Shown here piece after piece: positions 50,251-58,972 of a DNA stretch of 64,000 bases. The notes beneath the pieces were generated by a model, which saw nothing but the letters and a program-made list of their open reading frames with translations, had not been told where the DNA came from and searched no databases. Source of the DNA: Oscillospiraceae bacterium (GTDB lineage: Bacteria; Bacillota; Clostridia; Oscillospirales; Oscillospiraceae); contig SVKV01000002.1 of the NCBI GenBank assembly GCA_015068305.1, positions 1-64,000 on the forward strand, in the 5' to 3' direction. The number at the start of each line of letters is the position of its first letter. The first letter of the stretch is position 1. The translations under genes were made by a program, and so were the position numbers.

Positions 50251-51759
50251 ATGAAATATGAATCTGTGCAGCAGGCTGTTGCCGCATTAAAGAAATTCCA
50301 GGCAACCATGGCAGCCTATAACCATGCGCTGGGCGTTCTTTATCTGGATGCCACCACTGCTGCCCCCAGCGATACCTGGGAAGGTCGGGGCAAGACCATG
50401 GAGATCATGTCTGAAATTACTTACAATCTGAGCACCGATCCCGGAAATGAGGAGCTTCTGTCCTATCTGGAATCCCATGGGGATGAACTGGATCCCCAGA
50501 CGAAGCGGGAAGTGGAAGTGCTGCGCAAGGGCTTCGACCAGACCCGGAAGATCCCGGCGGAGGAATATGTGGCCTATTCCGTGCTGATGAACGATGCCCA
50601 GGCAGTCTGGGCCAAGGCAAAGAACGAAGATGATTTTGCTTCCTTTGCCCCGTACCTGGAAAAGATCATGGACTATAACCGGAAATTTGCCGGTTACTAT
50701 AACCCCGATATGAAGCCCTACGACGCACTGCTGAATGAGTACGAAGAGGGTCTGAATATGGAAACCCTGGATGCTTTCTTCGCACAGCTGCGCGATACCA
50801 TTGTCCCCCTGATCGCAAAGATCCAGGCGGTACCCCAGATTGAGGATGCCTTCCTCTATAAGCATTATCCTGTTGAAATTCAGCGGAAATTCTCCGATTA
50901 TCTGATGGAAGTGCTGGGCATGGACCGGACCCACTGCGGCATCGCCGAGACGGAGCACCCCTATACCACCAATTTCAACAACAAGGACGTGCGCATCACC
51001 ACCCATTACTATGAGGACAACCTGGTTTCTTCCATGTTCTCCGTGGTCCATGAGGGCGGCCATGCCCTGTATGAACTGGGTGCCGACGATTGTTATAACT
51101 ACACCGCTCTCTCCGGCGGCGTGTCCATGGGCATTCACGAAAGCCAGAGCCGGTTCTATGAGAACATCATCGGCCGCAGCCGTGCCTTTGTCCATGCCAT
51201 CTTCCCCAAGACAAAGGAGCTGTTCCCCCAGCAGCTGGAAGGCATCGACGAGGAGATGTTCTACCGGGCTATCAACAAGGCAGAGCCCTCTCTCATCCGT
51301 ACCGAGGCTGACGAACTGACCTATGCGCTCCATGTGATGGTCCGCTACGAGATCGAGAAGCAGGTCATCGGCGGCACTCTGGCAGTTGCGGATATTCCTG
51401 CCGAATGGAAGCGTCTGTACAAGGAATATCTGGGTGTGGATGTTCCCAATGATGCCCTGGGCTGCCTCCAGGATTCCCACTGGTCCGGCGGCTCCGTGGG
51501 TTATTTCCCCTCCTATGCCCTGGGCAGCGCCTACGGCCCCCAGATGCTCAAAGTCATGGAAAAGGAACTGGGTGATATCTGGGCAGATGTTGCACAGGGT
51601 GACCTCAGCAGAGTCACCGGCTGGCTGAGAGCACACATCCACCGCCATGCCAGCTTCAAAAAGCCCGGTGCCCTCTTTGAAGAGGTCTGCGGCAAATTTG
51701 ATGCTTCTTACTATACCGACTACCTGACGAAGAAGTATACGGAACTTTATAACCTGTAA
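50251..51759 (+). CDS. M32 family metallocarboxypeptidase
   Basis: 502 residues, mostly helical, cytoplasmic. The zinc site is HEGGHALYELG (HExxH variant HEGGH) with the third ligand in MGIHESQSRFYENIIGRS. The family words DVRITTHYYEDNL and SALIRTEADELTY-like (PSLIRTEADELTYALHVMVRYEIE) are present. M32 enzymes (Taq carboxypeptidase type) remove C-terminal residues with broad specificity. AAAGGGG precedes the ATG. The pfkB-like gene follows after 10 bases. Confidence 0.95.
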   Translation: MKYESVQQAVAALKKFQATMAAYNHALGVLYLDATTAAPSDTWEGRGKTMEIMSEITYNLSTDPGNEELLSYLESHGDELDPQTKREVEVLRKGFDQTRKIPAEEYVAYSVLMNDAQAVWAKAKNEDDFASFAPYLEKIMDYNRKFAGYYNPDMKPYDALLNEYEEGLNMETLDAFFAQLRDTIVPLIAKIQAVPQIEDAFLYKHYPVEIQRKFSDYLMEVLGMDRTHCGIAETEHPYTTNFNNKDVRITTHYYEDNLVSSMFSVVHEGGHALYELGADDCYNYTALSGGVSMGIHESQSRFYENIIGRSRAFVHAIFPKTKELFPQQLEGIDEEMFYRAINKAEPSLIRTEADELTYALHVMVRYEIEKQVIGGTLAVADIPAEWKRLYKEYLGVDVPNDALGCLQDSHWSGGSVGYFPSYALGSAYGPQMLKVMEKELGDIWADVAQGDLSRVTGWLRAHIHRHASFKKPGALFEEVCGKFDASYYTDYLTKKYTELYNL

Positions 51760-51769
51760 GGGTGAAGCT

Positions 51770-52666
51770 ATGAGCAGAATTCTGATTTCCGGCCTTGTGA
51801 ATACGGAAACCACCGTAAAGGTGCAAAAGTTTCCTATTGACTACTATCCGATCGACTATCCGTTCTTTGGAATCAGCACTGCTGTTTCCGGTGTGGCATA
51901 TAATATTGCACTGGCCATGAAAACCCTGGGAGATGAAACCAGACTGCTTTCCATGACCGGCAGGGACTTTCCGGCATCGTACATCCAAAATGAACTGACC
52001 GCTGCCGGTATCGGAACGGAACATCTGAAAGCAAAGCTGGGGGAGACACCCAGCTCCGTGGTGCTTTACGATCAGAGCGGCCGGAGGCAGATCCACTGCG
52101 ATCTGAAGGATATCCAGGAAGCTTCCTATGATTTTTCTGAGGAACAGGTGGCGGATGCGGATATCGTGGTGGCCTGTAACATCAATTTTAACCGGGAACT
52201 GCTGCATCTTGCAAAAAAGATGGGTAAAAGAATTGCCACAGATGTCCATGTTCTGAGCAATATCTTTGACGACTACAACCGGGAGTTTATGGAGTGTGCC
52301 GATATCCTCTTCTTAAGCGATGAAGGAATCGGCGATGATCCCTACGGGTTTATCGGCGCGCTGGAAGAGGCTTACCGGACTCCGGTCATCGTTCTTGGCC
52401 GGGGAAGCAGGGGTGCGCTGATGTATGTTCGGGAAAATGATTGGTTTCATGAAATGCCGGCGGCCCATGTGGGGGAAGTGGTCAACACGGTGGGTGCAGG
52501 TGATGCCCTGTTCAGTGCATTCCTGCATTTTTATGCCAAGGGCCTTGACCCGGTGGATTGTCTGAAGCGGGCCCAGGTTTTTGCCGCTGCAAAAATCCGT
52601 GTCAGCGGTGCATCAAAGGGTTTTGTGACCGAAGCAGAAATTGAGGAGATGCTTACATGGAATTGA
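51770..52666 (+). CDS. PfkB family sugar or nucleoside kinase
   Basis: 298 residues of the ribokinase fold. The N-terminal substrate-side region is GISTAVSGVAYNIALAMKTLGDETRLL, and the anion hole with catalytic Asp is VNTVGAGDALFSAFLHF. Substrate specificity cannot be read; ribose, fructose-phosphate or a nucleoside are possible. It overlaps nnrD by 10 bases and follows M32 by 10, so all belong to one transcript. Confidence 0.88.
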   Translation: MSRILISGLVNTETTVKVQKFPIDYYPIDYPFFGISTAVSGVAYNIALAMKTLGDETRLLSMTGRDFPASYIQNELTAAGIGTEHLKAKLGETPSSVVLYDQSGRRQIHCDLKDIQEASYDFSEEQVADADIVVACNINFNRELLHLAKKMGKRIATDVHVLSNIFDDYNREFMECADILFLSDEGIGDDPYGFIGALEEAYRTPVIVLGRGSRGALMYVRENDWFHEMPAAHVGEVVNTVGAGDALFSAFLHFYAKGLDPVDCLKRAQVFAAAKIRVSGASKGFVTEAEIEEMLTWN

Positions 52667-53493
52667 GTCATGAAAAAGTCTTAAAGCTGCTGCCGGACCG
52701 GAAGGAATGTGCCCACAAGGGCGATTTCGGAAAAATCCTGCTGCTGTGCGGCAGCCGGGGCTTTACCGGGGCGGCTTATCTTGCCGCCATGGGTGCCCTG
52801 CGCAGCGGTGCCGGACTGGTATTTCTGGGTGTTCCCGAAAGCATCTATGCCATTGAAGCGATGAAACTCAACGAGCCGGTGGTGTTCCCGCTGCCGGATG
52901 AAGACGGAAAACTGTCCCATGGGGCAATCCCGGAGATTCTTTCCAGACTGCCCCAGATGGATGCGGTACTGATGGGTCCCGGTCTGGGACAGAGTGAGGG
53001 CACGTTTCAGGTGGTAAAGACGGTCCTTGAAAGGGCCGACTGCCCGGTGGTTCTGGATGCGGACGGCATAAATGTGGTTGCCCCGCATAAAGATATACTG
53101 CGCGGAAGGACAAACCCCACCGTTCTGACACCCCACGCCGGCGAGTTTGCAAGACTTGGAGGAAATGCAGACGACCGGGTGGCGGCAGCAGAGGAAATGG
53201 CCCGGGATACAGGGTGTATCGTGCTGCTGAAAGGGCACAATACGGTTATCACTGACGGGAAAACCACCTACATAAATCCCACCGGAAATCCCGGCATGGC
53301 TGTGGGCGGCAGCGGCGATGTCCTTGCCGGCATCATCGTAAGTCTGATCGGCCAGGGGATCGGGCCGCTGGAAGCGGCTGCCTGCGGTGCATGGCTTCAC
53401 GGTGCAGCCGGTGATATCTGTGGGGCCGAGATCGGCCAGTATGGCATGCTGCCGACAGATATGCTGAATGTCTTACCGCGACTACTGAAATAG
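52657..53493 (+). CDS. nnrD: ADP/ATP-dependent NAD(P)H-hydrate dehydratase
   Basis: 278 residues, a metabolite-repair enzyme that dehydrates damaged NADHX/NADPHX. Family words: HKGDFGKILLLCGSRGFTGAAYLAA, MGPGLGQSEG, VVLDADGINVV, LTPHAGEFARL, LLKGHNTVITDG, and GNPGMAVGGSGDVLAGIIVSLIGQG. The partner epimerase (NnrE) is often fused or adjacent but is absent here. The GxGD catalytic loop is intact. Confidence 0.94.
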   Translation: MELSHEKVLKLLPDRKECAHKGDFGKILLLCGSRGFTGAAYLAAMGALRSGAGLVFLGVPESIYAIEAMKLNEPVVFPLPDEDGKLSHGAIPEILSRLPQMDAVLMGPGLGQSEGTFQVVKTVLERADCPVVLDADGINVVAPHKDILRGRTNPTVLTPHAGEFARLGGNADDRVAAAEEMARDTGCIVLLKGHNTVITDGKTTYINPTGNPGMAVGGSGDVLAGIIVSLIGQGIGPLEAAACGAWLHGAAGDICGAEIGQYGMLPTDMLNVLPRLLK

Positions 53494-53507
53494 GGCGGGA
53501 TCTAAAA

Positions 53508-54068
53508 TTGAAAAAACTGGCGGCACTGATGATTGCGCTGGTCATCCTGACAGGATGCACCGGGAAACGGGACGAAATGGACCGCATCATGAATCTGAGG
53601 GCCAAACTGCTGGGCAGTGAGGGATGCACCTTCACTGCCCGTATTTTTGCAGACTATGGGGACACGCTCCAGGAATTTACCCTCCAGTGCGAGGGAAACA
53701 ACGATGGAGACCTGGGATTCCGGGTGGAAGCGCCCGATACGATTTCGGGGATTACCGGCCGGTTCAAGGGAGAGGAGGGCTTTCTGACCTTCGATGAGGT
53801 GGCGTTGTCCTTTCCGCTGCTGGCAGATGACCAGGTGACACCGGTCAGCGGACCCTGGATTCTGCTGAAAACGCTGCTGGGAGGCTATCTGACGGCCTGC
53901 ACCGTGGAAGAAGAGCTGCTTCGTCTGACCATCAACGACAGTTATGAAGAGGATGCCCTGCAGCTGGAAATCTGGCTCAGCAGCGAGGATGTGCCCATCC
54001 AGGCTGAAATTCTTTATGACGGCCGCCGGATCGTGACGATGCAGATCGAAGATTTCCGGATTTTGTAG
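53508..54068 (+). CDS. Putative lipoprotein of unknown function
   Basis: 186 residues from TTG 53508. The signal ends in a lipobox (LVILTGC, Cys19), so the protein is lipid-anchored outside the membrane. The rest is mostly beta (FTLQCEGNNDGDLGFRVEAPD, LEIWLSSEDVPIQAEILYDG), reminiscent of the LolA/LppX curved-sheet fold that binds lipid or peptides; this resemblance is only by eye. It lies 14 bases after nnrD and is followed by a gap and mazF. Confidence 0.75.
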   Translation: MKKLAALMIALVILTGCTGKRDEMDRIMNLRAKLLGSEGCTFTARIFADYGDTLQEFTLQCEGNNDGDLGFRVEAPDTISGITGRFKGEEGFLTFDEVALSFPLLADDQVTPVSGPWILLKTLLGGYLTACTVEEELLRLTINDSYEEDALQLEIWLSSEDVPIQAEILYDGRRIVTMQIEDFRIL

Positions 54069-54208
54069 CAATCGGGATGATCCTTTCATAGGATTATTTG
54101 CAGGTGCTGCCGTATAATTTCCAATGTAGCGTGGGAGAATAGAGATAAGCTGCGTTACATATGGACATTTCCGGTAGCGCAGGCAAATCGCTACGGAGTG
54201 TGAAACAC

Positions 54209-54571
54209 ATGGAAAGTACCGTCAAGCGGGGAGATATTTTTTATGCAGATCTGTCTCCGGTGGTGGGCAGCGAACAGGGCGGCACCCGGCCGGTTCTGAT
54301 CGTTCAGAATGATACCGGAAACCGCCATTCTCCCACAGTTATCGCTGCAGCCATCACCAGCCAGACCGGCAAGGCCCGGCTCCCCACACATATCAATATC
54401 CCCGGCGGCAGTGTGGGCCTGAGCAAGGATTCTGTGATTTTGCTGGAACAGATCCGCACCATCGATAAAAAACGGCTCCGGGAGCATATGGGCCACCTGG
54501 ACGAGAATCAGATGATGCAGGTAGACGATGCCATCGCGGTCAGTTTTGGACTGGGAGGCCGTCCGACCTGA
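54209..54571 (+). CDS. mazF: MazF/EndoA family mRNA-cleaving toxin
   Basis: 120 residues: [30 protein letters not shown], then [38 protein letters not shown]. These are all core MazF/PemK motifs, including the RNA-binding arginines and SEQGG loop, very like B. subtilis NdoA. ATG 54209 follows GGAG; the upstream ATG (54161) has none. The usual antitoxin (NdoAI/MazE, a small ribbon-helix-helix or AbrB protein just upstream) is not found: 54069-54208 holds no such frame. Confidence 0.94.
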   Translation: MESTVKRGDIFYADLSPVVGSEQGGTRPVLIVQNDTGNRHSPTVIAAAITSQTGKARLPTHINIPGGSVGLSKDSVILLEQIRTIDKKRLREHMGHLDENQMMQVDDAIAVSFGLGGRPT

Positions 54572-54584
54572 GAAGAAAAACAAC

Positions 54585-54618
54585 ACCCCCTGCCGCATAT
54601 GCTAGGCGGTAAGGGGGG
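54585..54618 (+). promoter_or_regulatory. Hairpin covering the ribosome site of the next gene
   Basis: CCCCCTGCCGC (54586-54596) pairs nearly fully with GCGGTAAGGGGG (54606-54617), one bulge. The pairing buries the GGGG ribosome site of the gene at 54626. It may be a terminator remnant of mazF or a translation switch. Confidence 0.4.
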
Positions 54619-54625
54619 ATTCTTT

Positions 54626-55009
54626 ATGGTTGGAAGCTATGATGTAAGGATCGGCGACAGGACAGTGGGCAATGTTGAGGTGGTAAAGCAGGGCCTTTAC
54701 TACCGGTTTTCCTGCCGATGCCGGCTTTCCGGCGATACGATGCACCGGCTGGAGGTTTCCTGCGGCGGGGAGCGGCAGGATCTGGGAATCTGTGTGCCGA
54801 TGGAGGGCCGGTTCGGGGTGGAGAAGAAGCTGCCCTGCAAACTCTTTTCCCGGGACAGGCCGGAGTTCCGGCTGCTGCCGAAGGAAAGCGGGGGCCGGGG
54901 AAAATATGTTCCCGTCTATCCGGAAGAGCCCTTTGCCTACATGACAAAGCTGAAAAATGCCTATCTGGAGATCCGGGACGGACAGGCAGGAATCCTGATC
55001 CGGGAATAA
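54626..55009 (+). CDS. Unknown beta-rich protein downstream of mazF
   Basis: 127 residues from ATG 54626 (GGGGGG seven bases upstream). The sequence alternates beta strands and turns (VRIGDRTVGNVEVVKQGLYYRF, LICVP-like LGICVPMEGRFGV) and has three cysteines, no signal, no helix bundle. The N-terminal part resembles a short beta-sandwich module repeated in other Clostridia hypotheticals, but I cannot name it. It ends at a terminator. Confidence 0.65.
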   Translation: MVGSYDVRIGDRTVGNVEVVKQGLYYRFSCRCRLSGDTMHRLEVSCGGERQDLGICVPMEGRFGVEKKLPCKLFSRDRPEFRLLPKESGGRGKYVPVYPEEPFAYMTKLKNAYLEIRDGQAGILIRE

Positions 55010-55035
55010 AAAGGGACGGCTTCTGCCGTCCCTTC
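55010..55035. terminator. Bidirectional terminator
   Basis: AAGGGACGGC (55011-55020) and GCCGTCCCTT (55025-55034), TTCT loop, between the converging unknown gene and exonuclease III gene. T-runs are short. Confidence 0.8.
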
Positions 55036-55037
55036 GG

Positions 55038-55793
55038 TTACATATCCAGTTCCAGACCCACCGGGCAATGGTCGGAGCCCAGGGTGTCCTTATAAATGGG
55101 TGCGCCCACAATTTTCTCCTTGATCCGGTCGGAAACCAGGAAATAGTCGATACGCCAGCCCACGTTCTTTTCCCGGGCCTTGAACATATAGCTCCACCAG
55201 GTGTAGCAGTCCACCGCCTCGGGATTTAAATGGCGGAAGGTGTCCGTGAAGCCTTTGGCAAGGGTTTCAGTAAAGCTGCCCCGCTCCTCGTCGGAGAAGC
55301 CGGCGTTGCCCCGGTTGGACTTGGGATTTTTCAGATCGATCTCCTGATGGGCCACGTTCAGATCGCCGCAGACGATGACGGGCTTTTCCTTATCCAGTTC
55401 AGCCAGGTAATTCCGGAAGGCCTCGTCCCATTTCAACCGGTGGTCAATCCGGGCCAGCTCCCGTTGGGCATTGGGGGTATAGCAGGTGGCGATGAAAAAG
55501 TTTTCGTATTCCAGGGTGATCATCCGGCCTTCGGTATCCAGTTCCGGTACGCCCACACCGTAGCGGACGGAAAGCGGTTTGTGCCTGGTGAAGATGGCGG
55601 TGCCGGAATAGCCTTTCTTTTCTGCATAGTTCCAGTACTGCTCATAGCCGGGCAGCTCCAGCTCAATCTGGCCGGCCTGGAGCTTGGTTTCCTGCAGACA
55701 GAAAAAGTCCGCGTCGCAGCTGTCGAAAAATTCCTTCCAGCCTTTATTCATGCAGGCCCGCAGGCCGTTGACATTCCAGGAAATGAATTTCAT
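55038..55793 (-). CDS. xth: Exodeoxyribonuclease III
   Basis: 251-residue AP endonuclease/3'-exonuclease of the ExoA/XthA type: FISWNVNGLRACM, CLQETKLQAGQIE (catalytic Glu), VCGDLNVAHQEIDLKNPKSNRGNAGFSDEER, WWSYMFKAREKNVGWRIDYFLVSD, and LGSDHCPVGLEL with the final catalytic Asp-His. It acts in base-excision repair. ATG 55793 follows CGGAGG; an ATG at 55829 is inside the upstream gene and unlikely. Last gene of the comEA operon. Confidence 0.96.
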   Translation of the reverse strand: MKFISWNVNGLRACMNKGWKEFFDSCDADFFCLQETKLQAGQIELELPGYEQYWNYAEKKGYSGTAIFTRHKPLSVRYGVGVPELDTEGRMITLEYENFFIATCYTPNAQRELARIDHRLKWDEAFRNYLAELDKEKPVIVCGDLNVAHQEIDLKNPKSNRGNAGFSDEERGSFTETLAKGFTDTFRHLNPEAVDCYTWWSYMFKAREKNVGWRIDYFLVSDRIKEKIVGAPIYKDTLGSDHCPVGLELDM

Positions 55794-55806
55794 GGGTTTT
55801 CCTCCG

Positions 55807-56340
55807 TTATTGGGTTTCTTCCGGGCCATCGGTGGACGGCGGGGGAGATTCTTTCAGAATCAGATCATCGGCGGTCATGGTTGCGGAAAACAGGATCTTA
55901 TCATCGATCCCCCGGGATTCAATGTAAACCGTGTCCACATCCGCCAGGGCCAGGCATGTTTTGGTTAAGCAGGCATTTGCCAGGGTCAGGTCGAAATCCT
56001 CCAGGTTTGCGGCCACTGCGTTCAGATAAACGGTCAGTTTCCGGTCTTCCTGCCGGACTTTTACCACGGTGCTGCCGGTGGGGAAAGGAGAAACCAACTG
56101 AGAATCCTGGGGCCCCCGCAGGTACATGGAAAGCAGGTAGTAAAGATCCTGCCTGCGGCCGGTGGCTTCCCGGGTTTCCGGGGCAATGGCACCTTCCGTG
56201 AAATAAGTTTTGTGGTCGTCCGGTGTGCTGCAGGCGCGAAGATAGTAGAATTCCACAGGCTCTTTGATGTTGTCCAATGCCAAGGAGCAACCGGAAAGCA
56301 GCAGGAGCATCGAAAGAAGCAGCGCGATAACTTTTCTCAT
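55807..56340 (-). CDS. GerMN-domain lipoprotein
   Basis: 177 residues with a signal and lipobox (LLLLSGC, Cys18). The rest is a GerMN domain (FYYLRA, LLSMYLRGPQDSQLVSPFPTGSTVVKV, LTVYLNAVAANLEDFDLTLANACLTKTCLALADVDTVYI). GerMN occurs in GerM (sporulation/germination) and in LpqB, where it pairs with the MtrAB two-component system. Here its ATG overlaps the end of the histidine kinase by 4 bases, matching the mtrA-mtrB-lpqB order. Confidence 0.9.
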   Translation of the reverse strand: MRKVIALLLSMLLLLSGCSLALDNIKEPVEFYYLRACSTPDDHKTYFTEGAIAPETREATGRRQDLYYLLSMYLRGPQDSQLVSPFPTGSTVVKVRQEDRKLTVYLNAVAANLEDFDLTLANACLTKTCLALADVDTVYIESRGIDDKILFSATMTADDLILKESPPPSTDGPEETQ

Positions 56341-57773
56341 TCTTCATCCACCTCCGTATCGAAAATGGGGAAGCTGACCGTGAAGGTGGTGCCTTTCCCA
56401 AGCTGGGATTCCACGGAAATATCGCCCCGGTTGCGCTGGACGATGGTGCGGACGATGGAAAGACCCAGACCGCTGCCGCCGGAGGCCCGGGAACGGGACT
56501 TATCCACCCGGAAGAACCGCTCGAAGATATGACCCAGAGCCTCTTCCGGGATGCCCATGCCGGTGTCGCTGACCTGCAGCAGGGCATTGTCATCCTGCCG
56601 CAGCAGACGGACAGTCAGATTACCCCCGGGAACATTGTATTTGATGCCGTTTTCCACCAGGTTGAAGGCAATCTGATATAGATCGTCCTCCAGGATCAGC
56701 ACCGGGGAATCCTGCGTCAGATCGCATTCCATGGTGATGCCGTTCTTTTTTGCAATGCCGGAGAGCATATGCACAACCTTTTCCACCGTAGGTGCCATGT
56801 TGATGATCTCCGATTCCTGGATCTGCTGGCCGTCGATCCGGGCCAGGGAAAGGAGCTTGGAGGTGGTGCGGTTTAAGCGGTCCGCCTCGTTGCCGATGTC
56901 CTCCACGAATTCCCGAACAGTGCTCATATCCATATCGTTTTGCAAAATGGAGTCCGTCAGCAGCTTGATGGAGGCCAGGGGCGTTTTCAGCTCGTGGGAT
57001 GCATCGGAAACAAACCGGTGACGCTTCTGCTCCGATGTCTGGAGCCGCTCCGTCAGATCGTTGAATTCGTCACCCAGGAAAGTCAGCTCATCTCTGCCGC
57101 CCAGCTTAACCTTATGGGAGTAGTCGCCCTGCTGGATGATGTGCATGGAATGCATGATCTGCCGCAGCCGCCGGGAGAAGGTATTGGCGAAGGCAAAGGA
57201 AAAGAGGATGACCACAAATTCCAGAATCAGGGTGATCCGCAGCACATTGGTCTGCAGGGACTGGATGAGGCTGCCCTGTTCGGTGTCGTACTCCATCATG
57301 TAAACACAGCCCAGGGTGGTTTTGTAGGAAACGATGGGGGTTGCCGCCTGGGACTGCATGGCGCCGTCGTGATAATGGCAGGAGAAGACGTCGTTTCCAG
57401 CCATTGCCTGGACGATCTCCGGAAAAAGGGCATACCGGGATCCGGTCTGATAGGTATCGTGGATAATCAGACCGGTGTGATCCGTCACAATCAGCCGTGT
57501 CACATTCATGCTTTCCATCCGGGAAACCGCATCGGACACAGTGGAAGGATTGATGACTTCCAGCTTGGATATTTCATCTGCCGCCAGCTGGCACCTTTCA
57601 ATCATGGCTACTTCCTTATTCTTGTTGAAAAGTTCCTGGCTGATGTTGGAGCAGAATATATTCAGAATCAGCAGCGCGATGGAGGTAATGACCACATAAA
57701 CAAGGGCATAGCGCAGCTGCGAATTGGTATACCGGCCCACAATGGGCTTATCACTTCTTGAAATAATAGCCAA
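56337..57773 (-). CDS. Membrane sensor histidine kinase
   Basis: 478 residues. TM1 (about 22-43), an extracytoplasmic sensor of about 130 residues (PAS/Cache-like), TM2 (about 180-200), a HAMP segment (FSRRLRQIMHSMHIIQQGDYSHKV), DHp with the phospho-His in FVSDASHELKTPLASIKLL, and a catalytic domain with N (NLVENGIKYN), G1 (DTGMGIP), F (FERFFR) and G2 (GGSGLGLSIV) boxes. The start is TTG 57773 within the response-regulator end; GTG 57740 is an alternative. It pairs with the response regulator. Confidence 0.93.
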   Translation of the reverse strand: MAIISRSDKPIVGRYTNSQLRYALVYVVITSIALLILNIFCSNISQELFNKNKEVAMIERCQLAADEISKLEVINPSTVSDAVSRMESMNVTRLIVTDHTGLIIHDTYQTGSRYALFPEIVQAMAGNDVFSCHYHDGAMQSQAATPIVSYKTTLGCVYMMEYDTEQGSLIQSLQTNVLRITLILEFVVILFSFAFANTFSRRLRQIMHSMHIIQQGDYSHKVKLGGRDELTFLGDEFNDLTERLQTSEQKRHRFVSDASHELKTPLASIKLLTDSILQNDMDMSTVREFVEDIGNEADRLNRTTSKLLSLARIDGQQIQESEIINMAPTVEKVVHMLSGIAKKNGITMECDLTQDSPVLILEDDLYQIAFNLVENGIKYNVPGGNLTVRLLRQDDNALLQVSDTGMGIPEEALGHIFERFFRVDKSRSRASGGSGLGLSIVRTIVQRNRGDISVESQLGKGTTFTVSFPIFDTEVDEE

Positions 57774-58437
57774 CGCCCCACTTTGTCAGAATATATTTGG
57801 GTTCTGCGGAATTTTCCTCCAGCTTTTCCCGGAGTCTGCGGATATGCACATCCACCGTGCGGATGTCGCTGCGGTATTCATAGGCCCAGATGGTATCAAG
57901 CAGCGCCTCCCGGGAGTAGACCCGGTTGGGATTGCGCATGAGAAATTCAATCACATCAAATTCCTTGGCAGTCAGATCCACCAGCGTGCCGCTGCGGTAG
58001 GCGTTCCGGGCGTCCAGATCCAGTGTGATGGAGCCGATGGTGAGGGTATTGGTGGGCTGCGCAGCTTTATCGCTGCGGCTGCCGGCCCGGCGCAGCAGAG
58101 CCCGGATCCGGGCCTTCAGCTCCAGAATATTGAAAGGCTTGGTCAGATAGTCATCCACACCGTGGTCAAAGCCCAGAAGCTTGTCCATATCGTCGGTTTT
58201 TGCGGTGAGCATGATGATGGGAACATCGGAAAACTCCCGGATCTTGCTGCAGGCGGTCAGACCGTCCATCTCCGGCATCATCACGTCCAGAACCACCAGA
58301 TCGGGCTGCTGCTCCTGAACAAGTCTGACGGCCTCCAGACCGTTGCAGCCGGTGATCACATCATAGCCTTCATTCTGCAGATTAAAACGAATGCCCTTAA
58401 CAAGCAGCATTTCGTCGTCAACGACCAGTATTTTCAT
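57751..58437 (-). CDS. OmpR-family response regulator
   Basis: 228 residues. The receiver has acidic pocket DDE (7-9), phospho-Asp in LVVLDVMMP, Thr in IIMLTAK and Lys in DYLTKPF. The DNA-binding winged helix (about 130-228) has LTAKEFDVIEFLMRNPNRVYSREALLDTIWAYEYRSDIRTVDVHIRRLREKLEE. Targets unknown; it could control envelope or competence genes given the operon. AAGGAG precedes the ATG right after the comEA stop. Confidence 0.95.
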   Translation of the reverse strand: MKILVVDDEMLLVKGIRFNLQNEGYDVITGCNGLEAVRLVQEQQPDLVVLDVMMPEMDGLTACSKIREFSDVPIIMLTAKTDDMDKLLGFDHGVDDYLTKPFNILELKARIRALLRRAGSRSDKAAQPTNTLTIGSITLDLDARNAYRSGTLVDLTAKEFDVIEFLMRNPNRVYSREALLDTIWAYEYRSDIRTVDVHIRRLREKLEENSAEPKYILTKWGVGYYFKK

Positions 58438-58848
58438 TTATGAATCTCCTTCCACTGTAACAAGATCCCATACAGCCTCCAGCTTCTTTTCGCCGATGCC
58501 GCTGACATTCATCAGCGAACCGACGGAGGGGAAGGGGCCGTGGGCATCCCGGTAATCGATGATGCGCTGTGCCAATGCAGGACCGATGCCGGGCAGTGTT
58601 TCCAGCAGCTCCGGTCCGGCGGTATTGAGGTTGATCAGACCCACGGGCTCCGGCGGCTGGGTTTCCTCCGGAAGCGTCTGGGGCTCTGAAGCAGCCTGGG
58701 GCACGGTTTCAGCCGGCGCGGAGGCAGTACGCAGCGTTTGAATCTGCACCGGCGTGCGGTCCAGGTTTCTTCCGGCGAAGAAGCCCACGACAAACGCGGC
58801 GAAGACAATGCTCAGCACCGTGAGCCATTGAATTCGCTTAACTTTCAT
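58438..58848 (-). CDS. ComEA-like helix-hairpin-helix DNA-binding protein
   Basis: 136 residues. One N-terminal membrane helix (WLTVLSIVFAAFVVGFFAG, about 8-26), a Pro/Glu-rich linker, then two HhH motifs (INLNTAGPELLETLPGIGPALAQRIIDYR and VGSLMNVSGIGEKKLEAV). ComEA binds incoming DNA at the membrane in competent cells. comEB/comEC are not adjacent. It heads an operon with the two-component system, GerMN and exonuclease III; GGGAGG precedes its ATG. Confidence 0.9.
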   Translation of the reverse strand: MKVKRIQWLTVLSIVFAAFVVGFFAGRNLDRTPVQIQTLRTASAPAETVPQAASEPQTLPEETQPPEPVGLINLNTAGPELLETLPGIGPALAQRIIDYRDAHGPFPSVGSLMNVSGIGEKKLEAVWDLVTVEGDS

Positions 58849-58868
58849 TTAACTTCAAACCTCCCGCA

Positions 58869-58897
58869 TTGACTATAAAAGGAAAAGCTGATATAAT
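58869..58897 (+). promoter_or_regulatory. Promoter of the DacF-like gene
   Basis: TTGACT (58869-58874), a 17-base spacer and TATAAT (58892-58897). The start codon is about 75 bases further, leaving room for leader control. Confidence 0.75.
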
Positions 58898-58972
58898 GAC
58901 CTAAACTATCTCCATTATACACGACATTTCTGCGTCGGACAAGTCTGACATGAAAAGTATTGAGGTCGATTT

